This document shows positions 36,692-45,933 of a stretch of DNA of 64,000 bases, in pieces. Each line of letters begins with the position of its first letter. Positions within the stretch are counted from its first letter, which is position 1. This DNA comes from CBDCYS01 sp965226245 (GTDB lineage: Bacteria; Acidobacteriota; Terriglobia; Bryobacterales; UBA6623). Below the pieces are notes generated by a model, which had not been told where the DNA came from, did no database searches, and saw only the letters and a list, made by a program, of their open reading frames with translations. The stretch covers positions 2,728,001 through 2,792,000 of the forward strand of contig CBDDCL010000015.1 in assembly GCA_965226245.1 (NCBI GenBank), written 5' to 3'. The translations under genes were made by a program, and so were the position numbers.

Positions 36692-37218
36692 CCTGAATTA
36701 TGCACAGATTCACTTTGCGAGTGTGGCTGCGTTCGTAGCGGGTTGGCGGTCGTCGTGAGGTCGCTCGGCAACTGGTCTTTTGGCTTCTCCGTCCCCGGTT
36801 TCCCTTCCCGCCCAGAATCCGCGTCGTCAAAACCTCGCTCGGAAGTGACGTGTTTCCAGTGTGTTACGGCTAGTGCATAAAATTTTATGCATAGCACATA
36901 GCCAGGCTCTCAGATCAGCGCCCTCCCGACCACCGGCAGCAAGCCGCCGTAGGGAGTCGGCTTCTTGCCGCGGAAGTTGTAAGGCGTCGAAGCCCCGATT
37001 TTATTGGGCCGCGAGGCCGTCACGGCTGGGCCTTGTTGGACGGGCCTTTGGGAGCTATGCTGTTTTCGTCTGGTAACCATGTGGGTGACCTCCTTGGGGT
37101 TGGCTGGCGAAGCTGGGATCTTTGCCAGCCGACCTTTTTACCCCATGTTTTCGGGGGTCCCCAATGGTCCCTTGCGGCTCAGCCCTCCTCAGGTCCACGC
37201 CGCAGTGCATAATTCAGG
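36692..37218 (-). mobile_element. 527-bp non-autonomous IS1380-family derivative
   Basis: Its ends are perfect 14-bp inverted repeats (CCTGAATTATGCAC at 36692-36705 and its complement at 37205-37218), flanked by TGGCA target duplications at 36687-36691 and 37219-37223. Read on the minus strand, it carries the full left end of the IS1380 copy at 58175 (leader, start of transposase) and then, after a deletion at a short GCCGGT match, its right end (GCATAAAATTTTATGCAC hairpin). It retains a 56-aa transposase N-terminus and cannot encode a transposase. Confidence 0.93.
36910..37080 (-). pseudogene. truncated IS1380 transposase start inside the 527-bp element
   Basis: ATG at 37080 behind AAGGAGGTCACC; the frame ends at 36910 after 56 codons (MVTRRKQHSSQRPVQQ..., GASTPYNFRGKKPTPYGG). 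Residues 1-47 align with the intact transposase at 58314. The rest was lost in the internal deletion. Confidence 0.9.
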
Positions 37219-40200
37219 TGGCAGGAGGCGCCGGGCCGAGAACGTTCGTGCCGACCGCGGGATCCGTCAATCCCAACCCCGTCAGGAACAGCAGAACAAT
37301 CTCGCCTGGGAGAGCCGGATTGGCCGGCGTCACGACCTCGAAGTTGGCGTGCAACACCGCCGCCACCCGCACGCCGCTCGCGGTGAACTCGAATATTCCG
37401 GGCTGCACCGCGAACAGCGGCACCAACCGCACAGTTGTTCGTGATCCGTTGTTTTCAATGGTCACCGCCGTCACTCCCGGCGCGGGAATCCCAAAGGGCA
37501 CTTGGATGCTGATTTGCTCCTGCCCGTTCACGTTTGCTATAGAAAGAATCGGCGCGCTGACGCCGTTGACGATCACGCGCACGCCACGCAGAATCGTCGG
37601 GAAAGGAACCTGTCCGGCTTCGACGACGCCGGTGATCCCTTCCATGAGACCGACGCCGAAGATCGTGCCGAGGCTTCCCGGCACCCAGCCTTGGCGAAAA
37701 CTCGCGCCGTTGACGAATCCGACTGCCGTCACACTGGGCGTTCGTCCAATCGTGTTTATGGTGAAGGTGACCGTGTCTCCGGCGCCGCTGGCCACCACGC
37801 GAATCGTCCCCAGTTGAGTACCGGCAGTCACGAACGTTTGCGCCTGGCCGACGGAGTTTGTCACGACCGTGCCGGTGACGGATACCGTTCCAGACCCTTG
37901 CGTCACGGCGAAAATCACTGGAACGCCGGGAACCGCCCGGTTCTCAGCGTCTCGTGCTTCGACGACAAGCGGCTGGAGTGCAGCTTGACCAAGCGCGACG
38001 GTCTGGTTGTTTCCGGAAATCAAGGCCAATTTGGTTGCGATCACGTTCACCGACAGGTTGAACGTTGCCGACAAGCCACCCGAAGTGGCCGTGACCGTGA
38101 ACGGGCCCGGTCGATTGCCAAGTTGCACGATCACAGAGGACCGGCCCCGGCTATCGGTAGTACCAATTACGTTGGTCAATGTTGCCGCCTCGGGCGGATT
38201 GACCGACCACGAGACGGGCTGACCCGAGACGCCGTTGCCACAAACATCGCTGACCGTCACGACCAGGGCCGCCCCAGTGAGGCGCTCGCCTGGCGCTCCG
38301 GATTGATTGTCCCCGTTCGTCTTCGTCATCAATGAAGGAAGTCCTGTGCTGGCCTGGAACGTGACCGTGGCTTTGGAGACGTCGGGATCCACTCCGATAC
38401 GGATATTCCCTGAGCCCCTGAAACAGCCCAATGTCACCAGGGTTTCCGCTTGTCCGCTCAGGTTGGTCACCGCCACCGGGGGATTAAACGAAACGTCTTT
38501 CGTCGAGGAAAAGAATACCGCTACCGCGGGGACCGCATTAGAGTCCGCGTCGACCGCCCTCACCCTGATCGGGTCCGGTAGCGTTTCTCCAACCATTCCT
38601 TCTATACGTGCGCCGCTCAAAAGGAAGATCCTTTCCACGTCGGCCGGGTTCGTTGGAACAACCGTGACGGAGAATGTGACCGAGCGATTCGAGGGGTCCC
38701 GCACCGTGACGGAAACCAAGACCGCCGTGGCAACCGGGCCGGTGCTGCACGGAAACGACGCCAGTCCACTGGTACTCGTAAATACGGTACGCGGGCAGAA
38801 CAGTATGGGTGGGTTGGAACTGGTGACGGTGAGCTGCAGGCTAGCTTGAGGCGTTCCGTTCAAAACCGCGCTGACGACAAGGGGCGCGGGCAGTGACGCG
38901 TTTTGCGGCGCTATTTGGTCATCCCCCGACACTTTGGTCAAGCCTTCGTCGGTGGGAACGAACGGCAGAATGGTAGCGCTGAAAGGTTGATCCAGACTAT
39001 CGCCTTGGTCGTCACTGACGAAGATTTGCGCCGTGGTGATACTGCTTACGCTGAGCGCGTTGCATGATATGCTGGCCAGCCCGTTGAAGTCAGTGAAGGT
39101 GCTGTTTGTACAAGACAAAACACCGGATGGCAAAGTTGAAACGTTGACCTGGACTCCGGACTGCGGCAAACCTCCGACCCGCTTCGATACGACGAGAGGC
39201 ATCGCGAAACTCGTGTTTTGCAGCACGGTCTGTGCATCCCCGGAAACCTTGGTCAGACCGCTGGTCGGCGTCGAGGCGTCGGTTACCGTGGCGTTGAACG
39301 GATGCGCCAAGCTCTGCCCCAGACTATCGCTGACCGAGATCTGGACCACCGTTGTTTCCGCAACAGAGAGAGCCGTACAGTTAATCGTGCCCAGGCCCTG
39401 GGCATCGATCAGGCCGGCCACCACGCACGATGCCACCCCGCCCGGTGACGTCGTCACCGTCAGCGAAGCCCCCTCCTGGGGCACGGTGTCCATAAAATCA
39501 GTCACCACGAGCGGAGCCGAAAATGACGTATTCTCCGCCACGACCTGCCCGTCCCCCAATTTCTTCCGCAGGCCACTGGGAACCGGCACCGGCGGTACGA
39601 TGACGACCGAGAAGGGCGGCGAGGGTATTCTTCCTTCGCTGTCGCTCACCACAATCGTTACGCCCGTCGGGACAGCCACGACCGCCCCGGTGCATGAAAT
39701 GGTCACCTTGCCCTGGGAATCAGTCGGCACTGAGGGACTCGTACAAAAACTGACCGGTGTCGTGAGCTGGACGGTGACGAAAACCCCCGACTCCGGATTA
39801 TCGTCCTCATCCAGCGCTCGGGCGACAAGAGAATAAGCAGACCCCGACTGAACCGTCTGACCATCGCCGGCAAACTTTTCGAGAGTGCCCGCTTGGGCTA
39901 TGGGAGGCGCCGTCAACGCAACCGCTGTCGGTTTGGAGGCGAGGATCACCTCTTCCACCTTCTGTTCACCTGAAGTGTCAATCCTGACCAGCCGCGGCGC
40001 CGATCTTTCGGCCACAAAGACCATTCGGCCGTCCTGTGAAGCAGCTATGTCGGCGGTGCCCGAGTTGAACGGCTGACCGCTCTCAGGATCCGTAATCGGA
40101 AAGGTTGTTCCTCCAGGGTTTAAGATGCCTTGAAGAAAATCCCTCCCGGCACGCATGAAAAATCTGTTGCCCTTGGCGAGGAGCAGCTTGTCGATCGATG

Positions 40201-41023
40201 CGCCCCCGTTCAGGTAGGCCGAGTCCGGGAGTTTAGCATGCTCTCCGAGAATCCGGCCGCTGTCGCCCGACAGTACCTTGCTTGTTGAGCTAGATTCGGG
40301 GTCTGTTGAGTTGAATTGGGGCGCCGTTGCGAGAATCGGCTTCAAGAAACCCTCCACCTGTTCATCGATTTGATAGATCGAGCGCTGGCTGGTTATGTAG
40401 ACGCCCGAGCCATCAGCCGATGAGGCAATGGTTGTTGGCAGTGACGGCATCTCCAAAGCCAAGTCTTCGAGCTGGTTCGTGTCCAGATCGAGAATGCGGA
40501 CCCACCTGGACTCTGAAGAGATGATGTAGGCGCGATTCGAGCGTCTGTCAACAGCAACGCCCGTCGGCCTGGAGCTAAGCTCAACCGACGCCAGAATCGA
40601 GTCTTCTGAAGTGTCCAGAATGACGACCTGATCGCCGGACGCAATCAGCAAACGCGTGCCGTCGGGCGAGAGCGTCGCCGCGCTCTGGGTTGCGGGCACG
40701 GTCCCCTCCAGAAATACCGTTCCGCGAACCGAAAAGTCGCTGTTTAGTATGACGACGGAGTTATGGGTGACAACATAGAATTTTTCAAACGCATTGGCGG
40801 CCTGTTTGTCCGTGACGCCGAAAGCGAGAGAAGCGCGCCGTCCCACCAATGGTGTGCCGACCAGCTCGAGTGTTTCCGAATCGTAAACGCTTGCCGTGAC
40901 CGTATCTCCATGAAATACAAAGACGTACGGCGCGCCATGCACTACAGGCAGCAGACTGAGAAGGAAGAGTACCGGAAGCTTTCTTACAAGGTTGATCACG
41001 TCACCACCAAAGATGTCGATCAA

Positions 41024-41183
41024 GGCCGGGCGGCCGCTTTGCGCACCGAACGCTCACTTTGAACAGGATTGATTCCGACCCAAGAGTGTATCTCAAGCGG
41101 GCCAACTCCGGGGCCATCGGTTTTTGCCGAGTTGTGCGCACCGCCACAGTCGCCTTTTCGCCGGACTGTTCTACTCCCACACG
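41024..41183. other. promoter-side region of the giant surface gene
   Basis: 160 bp between the giant gene start (41023) and a palindromic repeat. No clear promoter or gene can be assigned. Confidence 0.3.
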
Positions 41184-41307
41184 AAAAAAGGGACAGCCAC
41201 CGATTCTCGCGCCGCACTATTGTCAGAAACAAAGTGATTCCACGAGCGAGAATCGGATGGCAGTCCCCTTTTTTCGCCCCTGCACACTTCTGCTACGAGC
41301 TGCCAGG
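41184..41307. repeat. palindromic GGGACAG-type repeat, copy B
   Basis: AAAAAAGGGACAGCCACC-GATTCTCGC at the left pairs with GCGAGAATCGGATGGCAGTCCCC-TTTTTT at the right (41247-41275), with a ~35-bp loop. The same ends and the same downstream bases (ACTTCTGCTACGAGCTGCC in part) are found at 33790-33911. It lies at the 3' end of the cysteine desulfurase gene. Confidence 0.7.
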
Positions 41308-41309
41308 GG

Positions 41310-42470
41310 CTACAGGGCGGCCAGATTTCTCAAACGGTTGACAACACCCACGACTTTGGCGGCGGCGTAATCCACCTCTTCAGCGGTGCTGAAACGCCCC
41401 AGACCGAAGCGGATGGAAGCATGCGCCAACGCCGGCTTGATCCCCAGCGCCCTCAAGACGTGGCTCGGCTCGGGAGTATCGGTCGTGCAAGCGGACCCGC
41501 TCGACACCGCCACGTCATCGAGTCCCAGCAGCAGCGATTCACCATCCACGCCCGCAAAGCTCAGATTCAGATTGTTAGCAAGACGGTGGTCAAGACCGCC
41601 GTTCACCGACACTCCGTCGAGAGCTTGCATGATCCTGTCCATGAGGCGGTCACGCAAGCCTCCAAGCCGCAGCCCCTCCTCTTCCCTTGCCTCCGCGCAC
41701 AACGCGCAAGCCTTGCCGAATCCAACAATGCCGGGGACATTCAACGTTCCCGACCGCAAGCCGCGCTCGTGGCCGCCACCATCCATCTGAGCGCTGAGCC
41801 GCACGCGAGAACCGCGGCGGCGAACGTACAGGGCTCCAACTCCTTTCGGACCGTACATTTTGTGCGCGGTAAATGACATCAAGTCGATGTTGTCTTTCTC
41901 GACATCCACCGGAATCTTGCCGGCGGCCTGGGCGGCATCGACGTGAAAGGGAATCTCGTGCTCCCGAGCGATCCGTCCAATTTGGGAAATCGCCTGGAGG
42001 GTTCCAATCTCGTTGTTGGCGTACATGATCGAAACCAGAACCGTTTTGTCAGTCAGCGCTCGCCTCACCGCCTCCGGCTGCACCAGACCATCCGGCTGGA
42101 CCGGCAGGTAACTGACGCGGTAGCCACGCTTCTCCAGACGCCTGCAGCAGTCCAAAACAGCTTTGTGCTCCGTGGTGCAGGTGACGATGTGATCGCCTCG
42201 CCCTTCACTTGCCTCGGCCATCCCCTTGATGGCCACGTTGTCCGACTCGGTAGCGCCGCTGGTGAAAACGATTTCCCGCGGAGAAGCACCGATCAGCTCC
42301 GCCACCTGCTGCCGCGCCACCGCGACGGCCTCTTCGGCACGCCACCCGAAGACGTGGTTACGGCTCGCCGCATTGCCAAACGTCTCGGTAAAGCAGGGCA
42401 GCATCGCTTTGACGACACGAGGGTCCACCGGTGTCGTGGCATGGTAGTCCATGTAGATCGGAAGCTTCAT
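41310..42470 (-). CDS. cysteine desulfurase (IscS/NifS-like)
   Basis: 386-aa PLP enzyme that moves sulfur from cysteine to a persulfide for Fe-S cluster and thio-cofactor synthesis. Key residues: His102 (TTEHKAV), PLP-Lys204 (SFTAHKMYGPKG), active-site Cys328 in SSGSACTT, plus the N-terminal MDYHATTPVDPRV. The length and the ending match IscS-group enzymes. The start is ATG at 42470; the frame extends upstream into rsmE but those codons are shadow sequence. It is downstream of rsmE on the same strand (about 47 bp gap), so co-transcription is likely; no iscU or iscR is nearby. The gene may serve tRNA thiolation or selenium metabolism as well. Confidence 0.9.
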   Translation of the reverse strand: MKLPIYMDYHATTPVDPRVVKAMLPCFTETFGNAASRNHVFGWRAEEAVAVARQQVAELIGASPREIVFTSGATESDNVAIKGMAEASEGRGDHIVTCTTEHKAVLDCCRRLEKRGYRVSYLPVQPDGLVQPEAVRRALTDKTVLVSIMYANNEIGTLQAISQIGRIAREHEIPFHVDAAQAAGKIPVDVEKDNIDLMSFTAHKMYGPKGVGALYVRRRGSRVRLSAQMDGGGHERGLRSGTLNVPGIVGFGKACALCAEAREEEGLRLGGLRDRLMDRIMQALDGVSVNGGLDHRLANNLNLSFAGVDGESLLLGLDDVAVSSGSACTTDTPEPSHVLRALGIKPALAHASIRFGLGRFSTAEEVDYAAAKVVGVVNRLRNLAAL

Positions 42471-42517
42471 ATAACCTGCTCGGGCGCTCGAATCATCGCA
42501 GCCGTGGTTAGCCCTGG

Positions 42518-43247
42518 TTAGCCCGCATTTCTCACCACCAGGCAAGTCAGCGCTGCCAGTACAGCCGTTTCCGTTCGCAGAATCAGCGATCCCAGTGAAA
42601 CCGGTGTGAGCCCGGTCTCGCCCGCCGCTTCGCGCTCTTCGCCCGACCAGCCTCCTTCCGGGCCGACGACCACCAGCGCCGCTGGTTGCACATCTGTCTC
42701 GAATTGGCACTTCGCGAGCACCTGGCTCAAAGGCAGCGAATCCGTGTCGCAGAACAACCGGACCGGAGCCTGATATTTCGCAATCGCCTCGCCGAACTCC
42801 ACCTGATTTTCGATCTCCGGCGGCGAAAGCCGGCGGGACTGCTGCGCGGCCTCGAAGGCAATCTTTCGCCAACGGCCGCTGCGCTTCCTAGCTCCCGCAA
42901 CCAGCCGCCGGTCACTTCTTTTCGCGATGACCGGCACGATCGTGTGAACTCCCAACTCCGTCGCTTTCTCGATGGCCCACTCAAAACGAGAAAACTTGAT
43001 GATCGATAGCAGCAGGACAACAGCAATTCCCTGCCCCGGCACCTCCAATTCCTGCCGGACATCGAATTCAACCAGGTTCGCCCGCGACCGTTTGACTACC
43101 GCTCGGAAAACCTGCTTCTGGTTTGAAATTTCGACCTTTTCTCCAACCGTCAGTCGCGCAACGCGGTGGAAGTTGGTGTGCCCGTTCGCCCTCTACTCGT
43201 GATACGCCACGGGCGATCGAGTCGACAAAGACCCTACGAAGGGCCAT
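42518..43247 (-). pseudogene. rsmE: 16S rRNA (m3U1498) methyltransferase RsmE with one apparent frameshift
   Basis: The downstream frame (ORF 42518-43048) carries the SPOUT methyltransferase domain with VVVGPEGGWSGEE and SLGSLILRTETAVLAAL, typical of RsmE. The N-terminal PUA-like region starts from ATG 43247 with a very strong AGAGGAGG upstream (MALRRVFVDSIARGVSRVEGERAH). The frames meet after HQL: removing one C on the minus strand, near plus-strand base 43168, would join them to give ...RAHQLHRVARLTVGEKVEIS. The full gene would then be 243 codons. Either an assembly/sequencing error or a true disruption of a near-universal gene; the first seems more likely. Confidence 0.8.
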
Positions 43248-43443
43248 TCACGCCTCCTCTAATGCGCCGGTTCATCTGTTGCACTCGGATTCCGGTTAAA
43301 ACTCCCGCCACCAGCCTCGCGGACCTGTGCCATTCCCTGTCCGCCGCCCGACCACTTCGTCTGGCCCGCTACCCCGGTCGTTAGGGCTCGTAACAAGGAA
43401 AAGTCCCTTTATCTTAACGCCGACGCGCGGACCCCTGCCGCGC

Positions 43444-43472
43444 TTGACACTCCCTCGGAGGGTTGCCATAAT
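43444..43472 (+). promoter_or_regulatory. sigma-70 promoter for ruvA
   Basis: TTGACA (43444-43449) and CATAAT (43467-43472) are separated by exactly 17 bp. The element lies 36 bp upstream of the ruvA start and no other gene starts between. Confidence 0.75.
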
Positions 43473-43507
43473 TTGGCCTTACGTTGCGGCCCAACTGAAC
43501 AGCCTGA

Positions 43508-44113
43508 ATGATCGCCCATCTACGGGGAAAGCTGGTCGATAAGCAGCCGAACCTCGTCATCATCGACGTCGGAGGGGTCGGCTACGCGGTGACGATTCCC
43601 GTATCCACCTATTCTCAGCTAGGCCAGACCGGCGCTGAGGCGTCCCTTCATATTCACACTCACGTCCGGGAAGACGCGCTGGCCCTGTTCGGGTTTGCCA
43701 CGCGCGGCGAAAAAGCGATCTTTGAACAACTGATCACCGTCAGCGGGATCGGCGCCCGCCTGGCGGTTACCGTTCTTTCGGGCTTGCCGACGGACGACCT
43801 CAGCACCGCCATTCGTTCCGGTGACGTCGCCCAACTGACGCGTATTCCCGGCGTGGGCAAAAAGACTGGTGAGAGAATGGTACTCGAGTTGCGCGAGAAG
43901 CTGGGACCGGCGGTCTCCAGCGACGAGATGGCAGCCCGGCCCGGCGCGGACGACGCGACACAGCAAGAGGTCATCTCCGCACTGCTCAACCTGGGCTGCA
44001 CGCGCGATGCCGCCCAGAAAGCCGTCGGCAAAGCGCTGAGGGATAAGTCCACTGAAGACGTCCTGGAATTCGAGTCTCTGTTTCGGCGTTCGCTGGATCT
44101 GATATCCCGCTGA
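43508..44113 (+). CDS. ruvA: Holliday junction DNA helicase subunit RuvA
   Basis: 201 aa; binds four-way junctions and loads RuvB. The OB-fold domain I opens MIAHLRGKLVDK; the helix-hairpin-helix domain II contains TVSGIGARLAVTVLSGL and RIPGVGKKTGERMVLELREKL; domain III (VISALLNLGCTRDAAQKAVGKAL) contacts RuvB. Length is normal. The start ATG at 43508 lacks a strong Shine-Dalgarno but matches the family N-terminus. Followed by ruvB after 17 bp. Confidence 0.95.
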   Translation: MIAHLRGKLVDKQPNLVIIDVGGVGYAVTIPVSTYSQLGQTGAEASLHIHTHVREDALALFGFATRGEKAIFEQLITVSGIGARLAVTVLSGLPTDDLSTAIRSGDVAQLTRIPGVGKKTGERMVLELREKLGPAVSSDEMAARPGADDATQQEVISALLNLGCTRDAAQKAVGKALRDKSTEDVLEFESLFRRSLDLISR

Positions 44114-44130
44114 TGTCCGCTTAAATTCTC

Positions 44131-45156
44131 ATGCCGGAAGCACGCATTGTCTCGACCGCGGCCCAGGAAGAGGACCAGCAGTTTGACCTCAGCCTGCGTC
44201 CCCAGCAGTTGAGCGAGTTTGTCGGGCAACCCAAACTCAAAGAGGTGCTCGGCATTGCGATCGAGGCCGCCAAGGGCCGCGGTGAGGCGATGGATCATGT
44301 GCTGCTCTACGGGCCGCCGGGCTTGGGGAAGACGACACTGGCAACGATCATTGCCAACGAACTCGGTGTCTCGATCGATCTGACGTCGGGACCGGTTCTG
44401 CAGAAAAAGCTCGACCTTACCGGCACTCTGACGACGCTCGTACCGCGGCAGGTTTTCTTTGTCGACGAGGTTCACCGCCTGTTCCCCGACGTCGAAGAGA
44501 TGCTCTACTCGGCCCTGGAAGACTTCCGTGTCGATCTGATGGTCGGCAGCGGTCCCGGAGCGCGCACGCATTCCATTCCGCTCTCGCCCTTCACCGCAAT
44601 TGGGGCGACCACCCGCGCCGGGCTGATCAGCGGGCCCTTGCGCAGCCGCTTCGGGCTCACCTTGCGGTTGAATCCCTACGACGTCGCCGAGCTGACTGAG
44701 ATAGTCTTCCGCTCGGCCCGCTTGCTGGGCGTTGAAATCGACGACGGTGGCGCGGAGGAAATCGCCAAGCGGAGCCGCGGCACCCCGCGAATCGCCAACC
44801 GTTTGCTGCGGCGGGTTCGCGACTATTCGCAAGTTCGGGCCGACGGCAGGATTGCCCGGCCAGTGACTCAAACCGCTTTGGATTTGCTCGAAGTCGACCC
44901 CTTTGGCCTCGACGAGGTAGACCAGAAAGTGATGCGAACCATCCTTGGCAAATACGCCGGCGGGCCGGTGGGCCTCAACACGATCGCCGCCTCGATCGGC
45001 GAAGACGCCAATACCATTGAGGAAGTCTACGAACCGTATTTGATGCAACTGGGTTTTCTGGACCGAACCCCCCGCGGGCGCGTCGGTACGCGGCTGGCGT
45101 TTGAGTATTTCAAGATCGAGTTGCCGCAAGGCCCGCAAGCAAGCCTGCGGTTTTGA
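44131..45156 (+). CDS. ruvB: Holliday junction DNA helicase subunit RuvB
   Basis: 341-aa AAA+ motor of branch migration. Walker A GPPGLGKTT (61-69), Walker B with DEVHR (112-116), sensor 1 IGATTRAG, sensor 2 in RGTPRIANRLLRRVRD, and the C-terminal winged helix (KYAGGPVGLNTIAASIGEDANTIEEVYEPYLMQLGF in segments). Full length. It is the second gene of the ruvAB operon; ruvC is not here. Confidence 0.95.
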   Translation: MPEARIVSTAAQEEDQQFDLSLRPQQLSEFVGQPKLKEVLGIAIEAAKGRGEAMDHVLLYGPPGLGKTTLATIIANELGVSIDLTSGPVLQKKLDLTGTLTTLVPRQVFFVDEVHRLFPDVEEMLYSALEDFRVDLMVGSGPGARTHSIPLSPFTAIGATTRAGLISGPLRSRFGLTLRLNPYDVAELTEIVFRSARLLGVEIDDGGAEEIAKRSRGTPRIANRLLRRVRDYSQVRADGRIARPVTQTALDLLEVDPFGLDEVDQKVMRTILGKYAGGPVGLNTIAASIGEDANTIEEVYEPYLMQLGFLDRTPRGRVGTRLAFEYFKIELPQGPQASLRF

Positions 45157-45284
45157 TGGAGCCGTGACCGTCAGGGAGCGGTTCCAGCTCTTTGAGTAAA
45201 AACGCCCGACAGCTGCGGCCATGCCCTCACCATCACCACTGCTATAGTTTCTGAAATGATCCGAACAGAAATCACGCCCCTCCC

Positions 45285-45917
45285 ATGAGCGCCGCACGCT
45301 ACATCGCAATTGAAGGACCCTTGCGGGTCGGCAAAAGCAGCTTGGCGCAAGCTCTTGCCGACCGCATCCACGCCAAGCCCCTGTTGGACTCGGAAAGCAA
45401 TCCCTTCCTCGAAAGCTTCTACCGGGGAGACAGCGGTACTGCGTTCCGGGCACAGATGTACTTCCTGATCGCCCGCTTCAACCAGTTGCGGGAAGCTGAA
45501 ATCGAGCGCGCCCGCACCCCCGTGGTAGCCGATTACCTGTTTGAAAAGGACAAGCTGTTCGCCTACATCAACCTCAGCGACGACGAGGTAGCCGTTTACG
45601 ACCGCTACTATCGCCAATTCAAAGAGCAGTTACCGTCGCCCGATCTGGTGGTGTACCTAAAGGCCGCGCCGGCGGTTCTGCGAGAGCGGATTGGCCGCAA
45701 AAACATTGTGTCCGAAGCTCACATCTCCGACGAATACATCCAAGAAGTCGTCCGCGCGTATGAGCATTTTTTCGCGCACTACAAGTCTTCTGACGTGCTG
45801 GTCGTCGACACCAGTAAGTCCGACTTTGTTCACCGGGAAGAAGACTTGGATGAGCTCCTGGCCGAGCTGAGCCGCCCCGTTCAAGGAACGCAATACTTCC
45901 TGCCCCTGGGATCCTAG
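45285..45917 (+). CDS. deoxynucleoside kinase family protein
   Basis: 210 aa. P-loop GPLRVGKSS (11-19) and the dNK core, including ESNPFLESFY, YFLIARFNQLREAE and the arginine-rich lid RERIGRKNIVSE. Members phosphorylate deoxyadenosine, deoxyguanosine or thymidine in salvage. The fold and length match the bacterial dAK/dGK group rather than TdK. It lies between ruvB and the peroxidase gene, both on the plus strand. Confidence 0.85.
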   Translation: MSAARYIAIEGPLRVGKSSLAQALADRIHAKPLLDSESNPFLESFYRGDSGTAFRAQMYFLIARFNQLREAEIERARTPVVADYLFEKDKLFAYINLSDDEVAVYDRYYRQFKEQLPSPDLVVYLKAAPAVLRERIGRKNIVSEAHISDEYIQEVVRAYEHFFAHYKSSDVLVVDTSKSDFVHREEDLDELLAELSRPVQGTQYFLPLGS

Positions 45918-45933
45918 GACTACAAGTGAGATT

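Larger units (their letters stand above)
36490..41023 (-). pseudogene. giant Ig-repeat/TIGR03437 surface protein, C-terminus split by IS
   Basis: The 5' open frame (37214-41023) encodes 1269 aa: signal peptide near residues 13-30, a YVTN/beta-propeller-type N-terminal domain (~30-370), tandem Big_1/invasin-like repeats carrying the motif KVSGDxQTVxQNTSFxxPLVV (about 380-1030), and the start of a TIGR03437 domain (~1030-1269). It ends ...NVLGPAPPAT because the 527-bp IS derivative (36692-37218) supplies a TGA. The remaining 64 residues (SVVQPVVGIDDAG ... NTLIPIGP) continue in frame on the other side, to 36490. Removing the element plus one copy of the TGGCA duplication leaves 4002 nt, or 1333 codons plus stop. 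Probably an adhesin-like cell-surface or secreted protein. Confidence 0.85.

Noticed and set aside
37502..39836. plus-strand ORFs over the giant surface gene
   Set aside because: Antisense shadows produced by the regular Ig-repeat codon pattern.
43660..45453. 597-codon minus-strand ORF
   Set aside because: It lies entirely over ruvA and ruvB in antisense; ruvAB have exact family motifs and this ORF has none.
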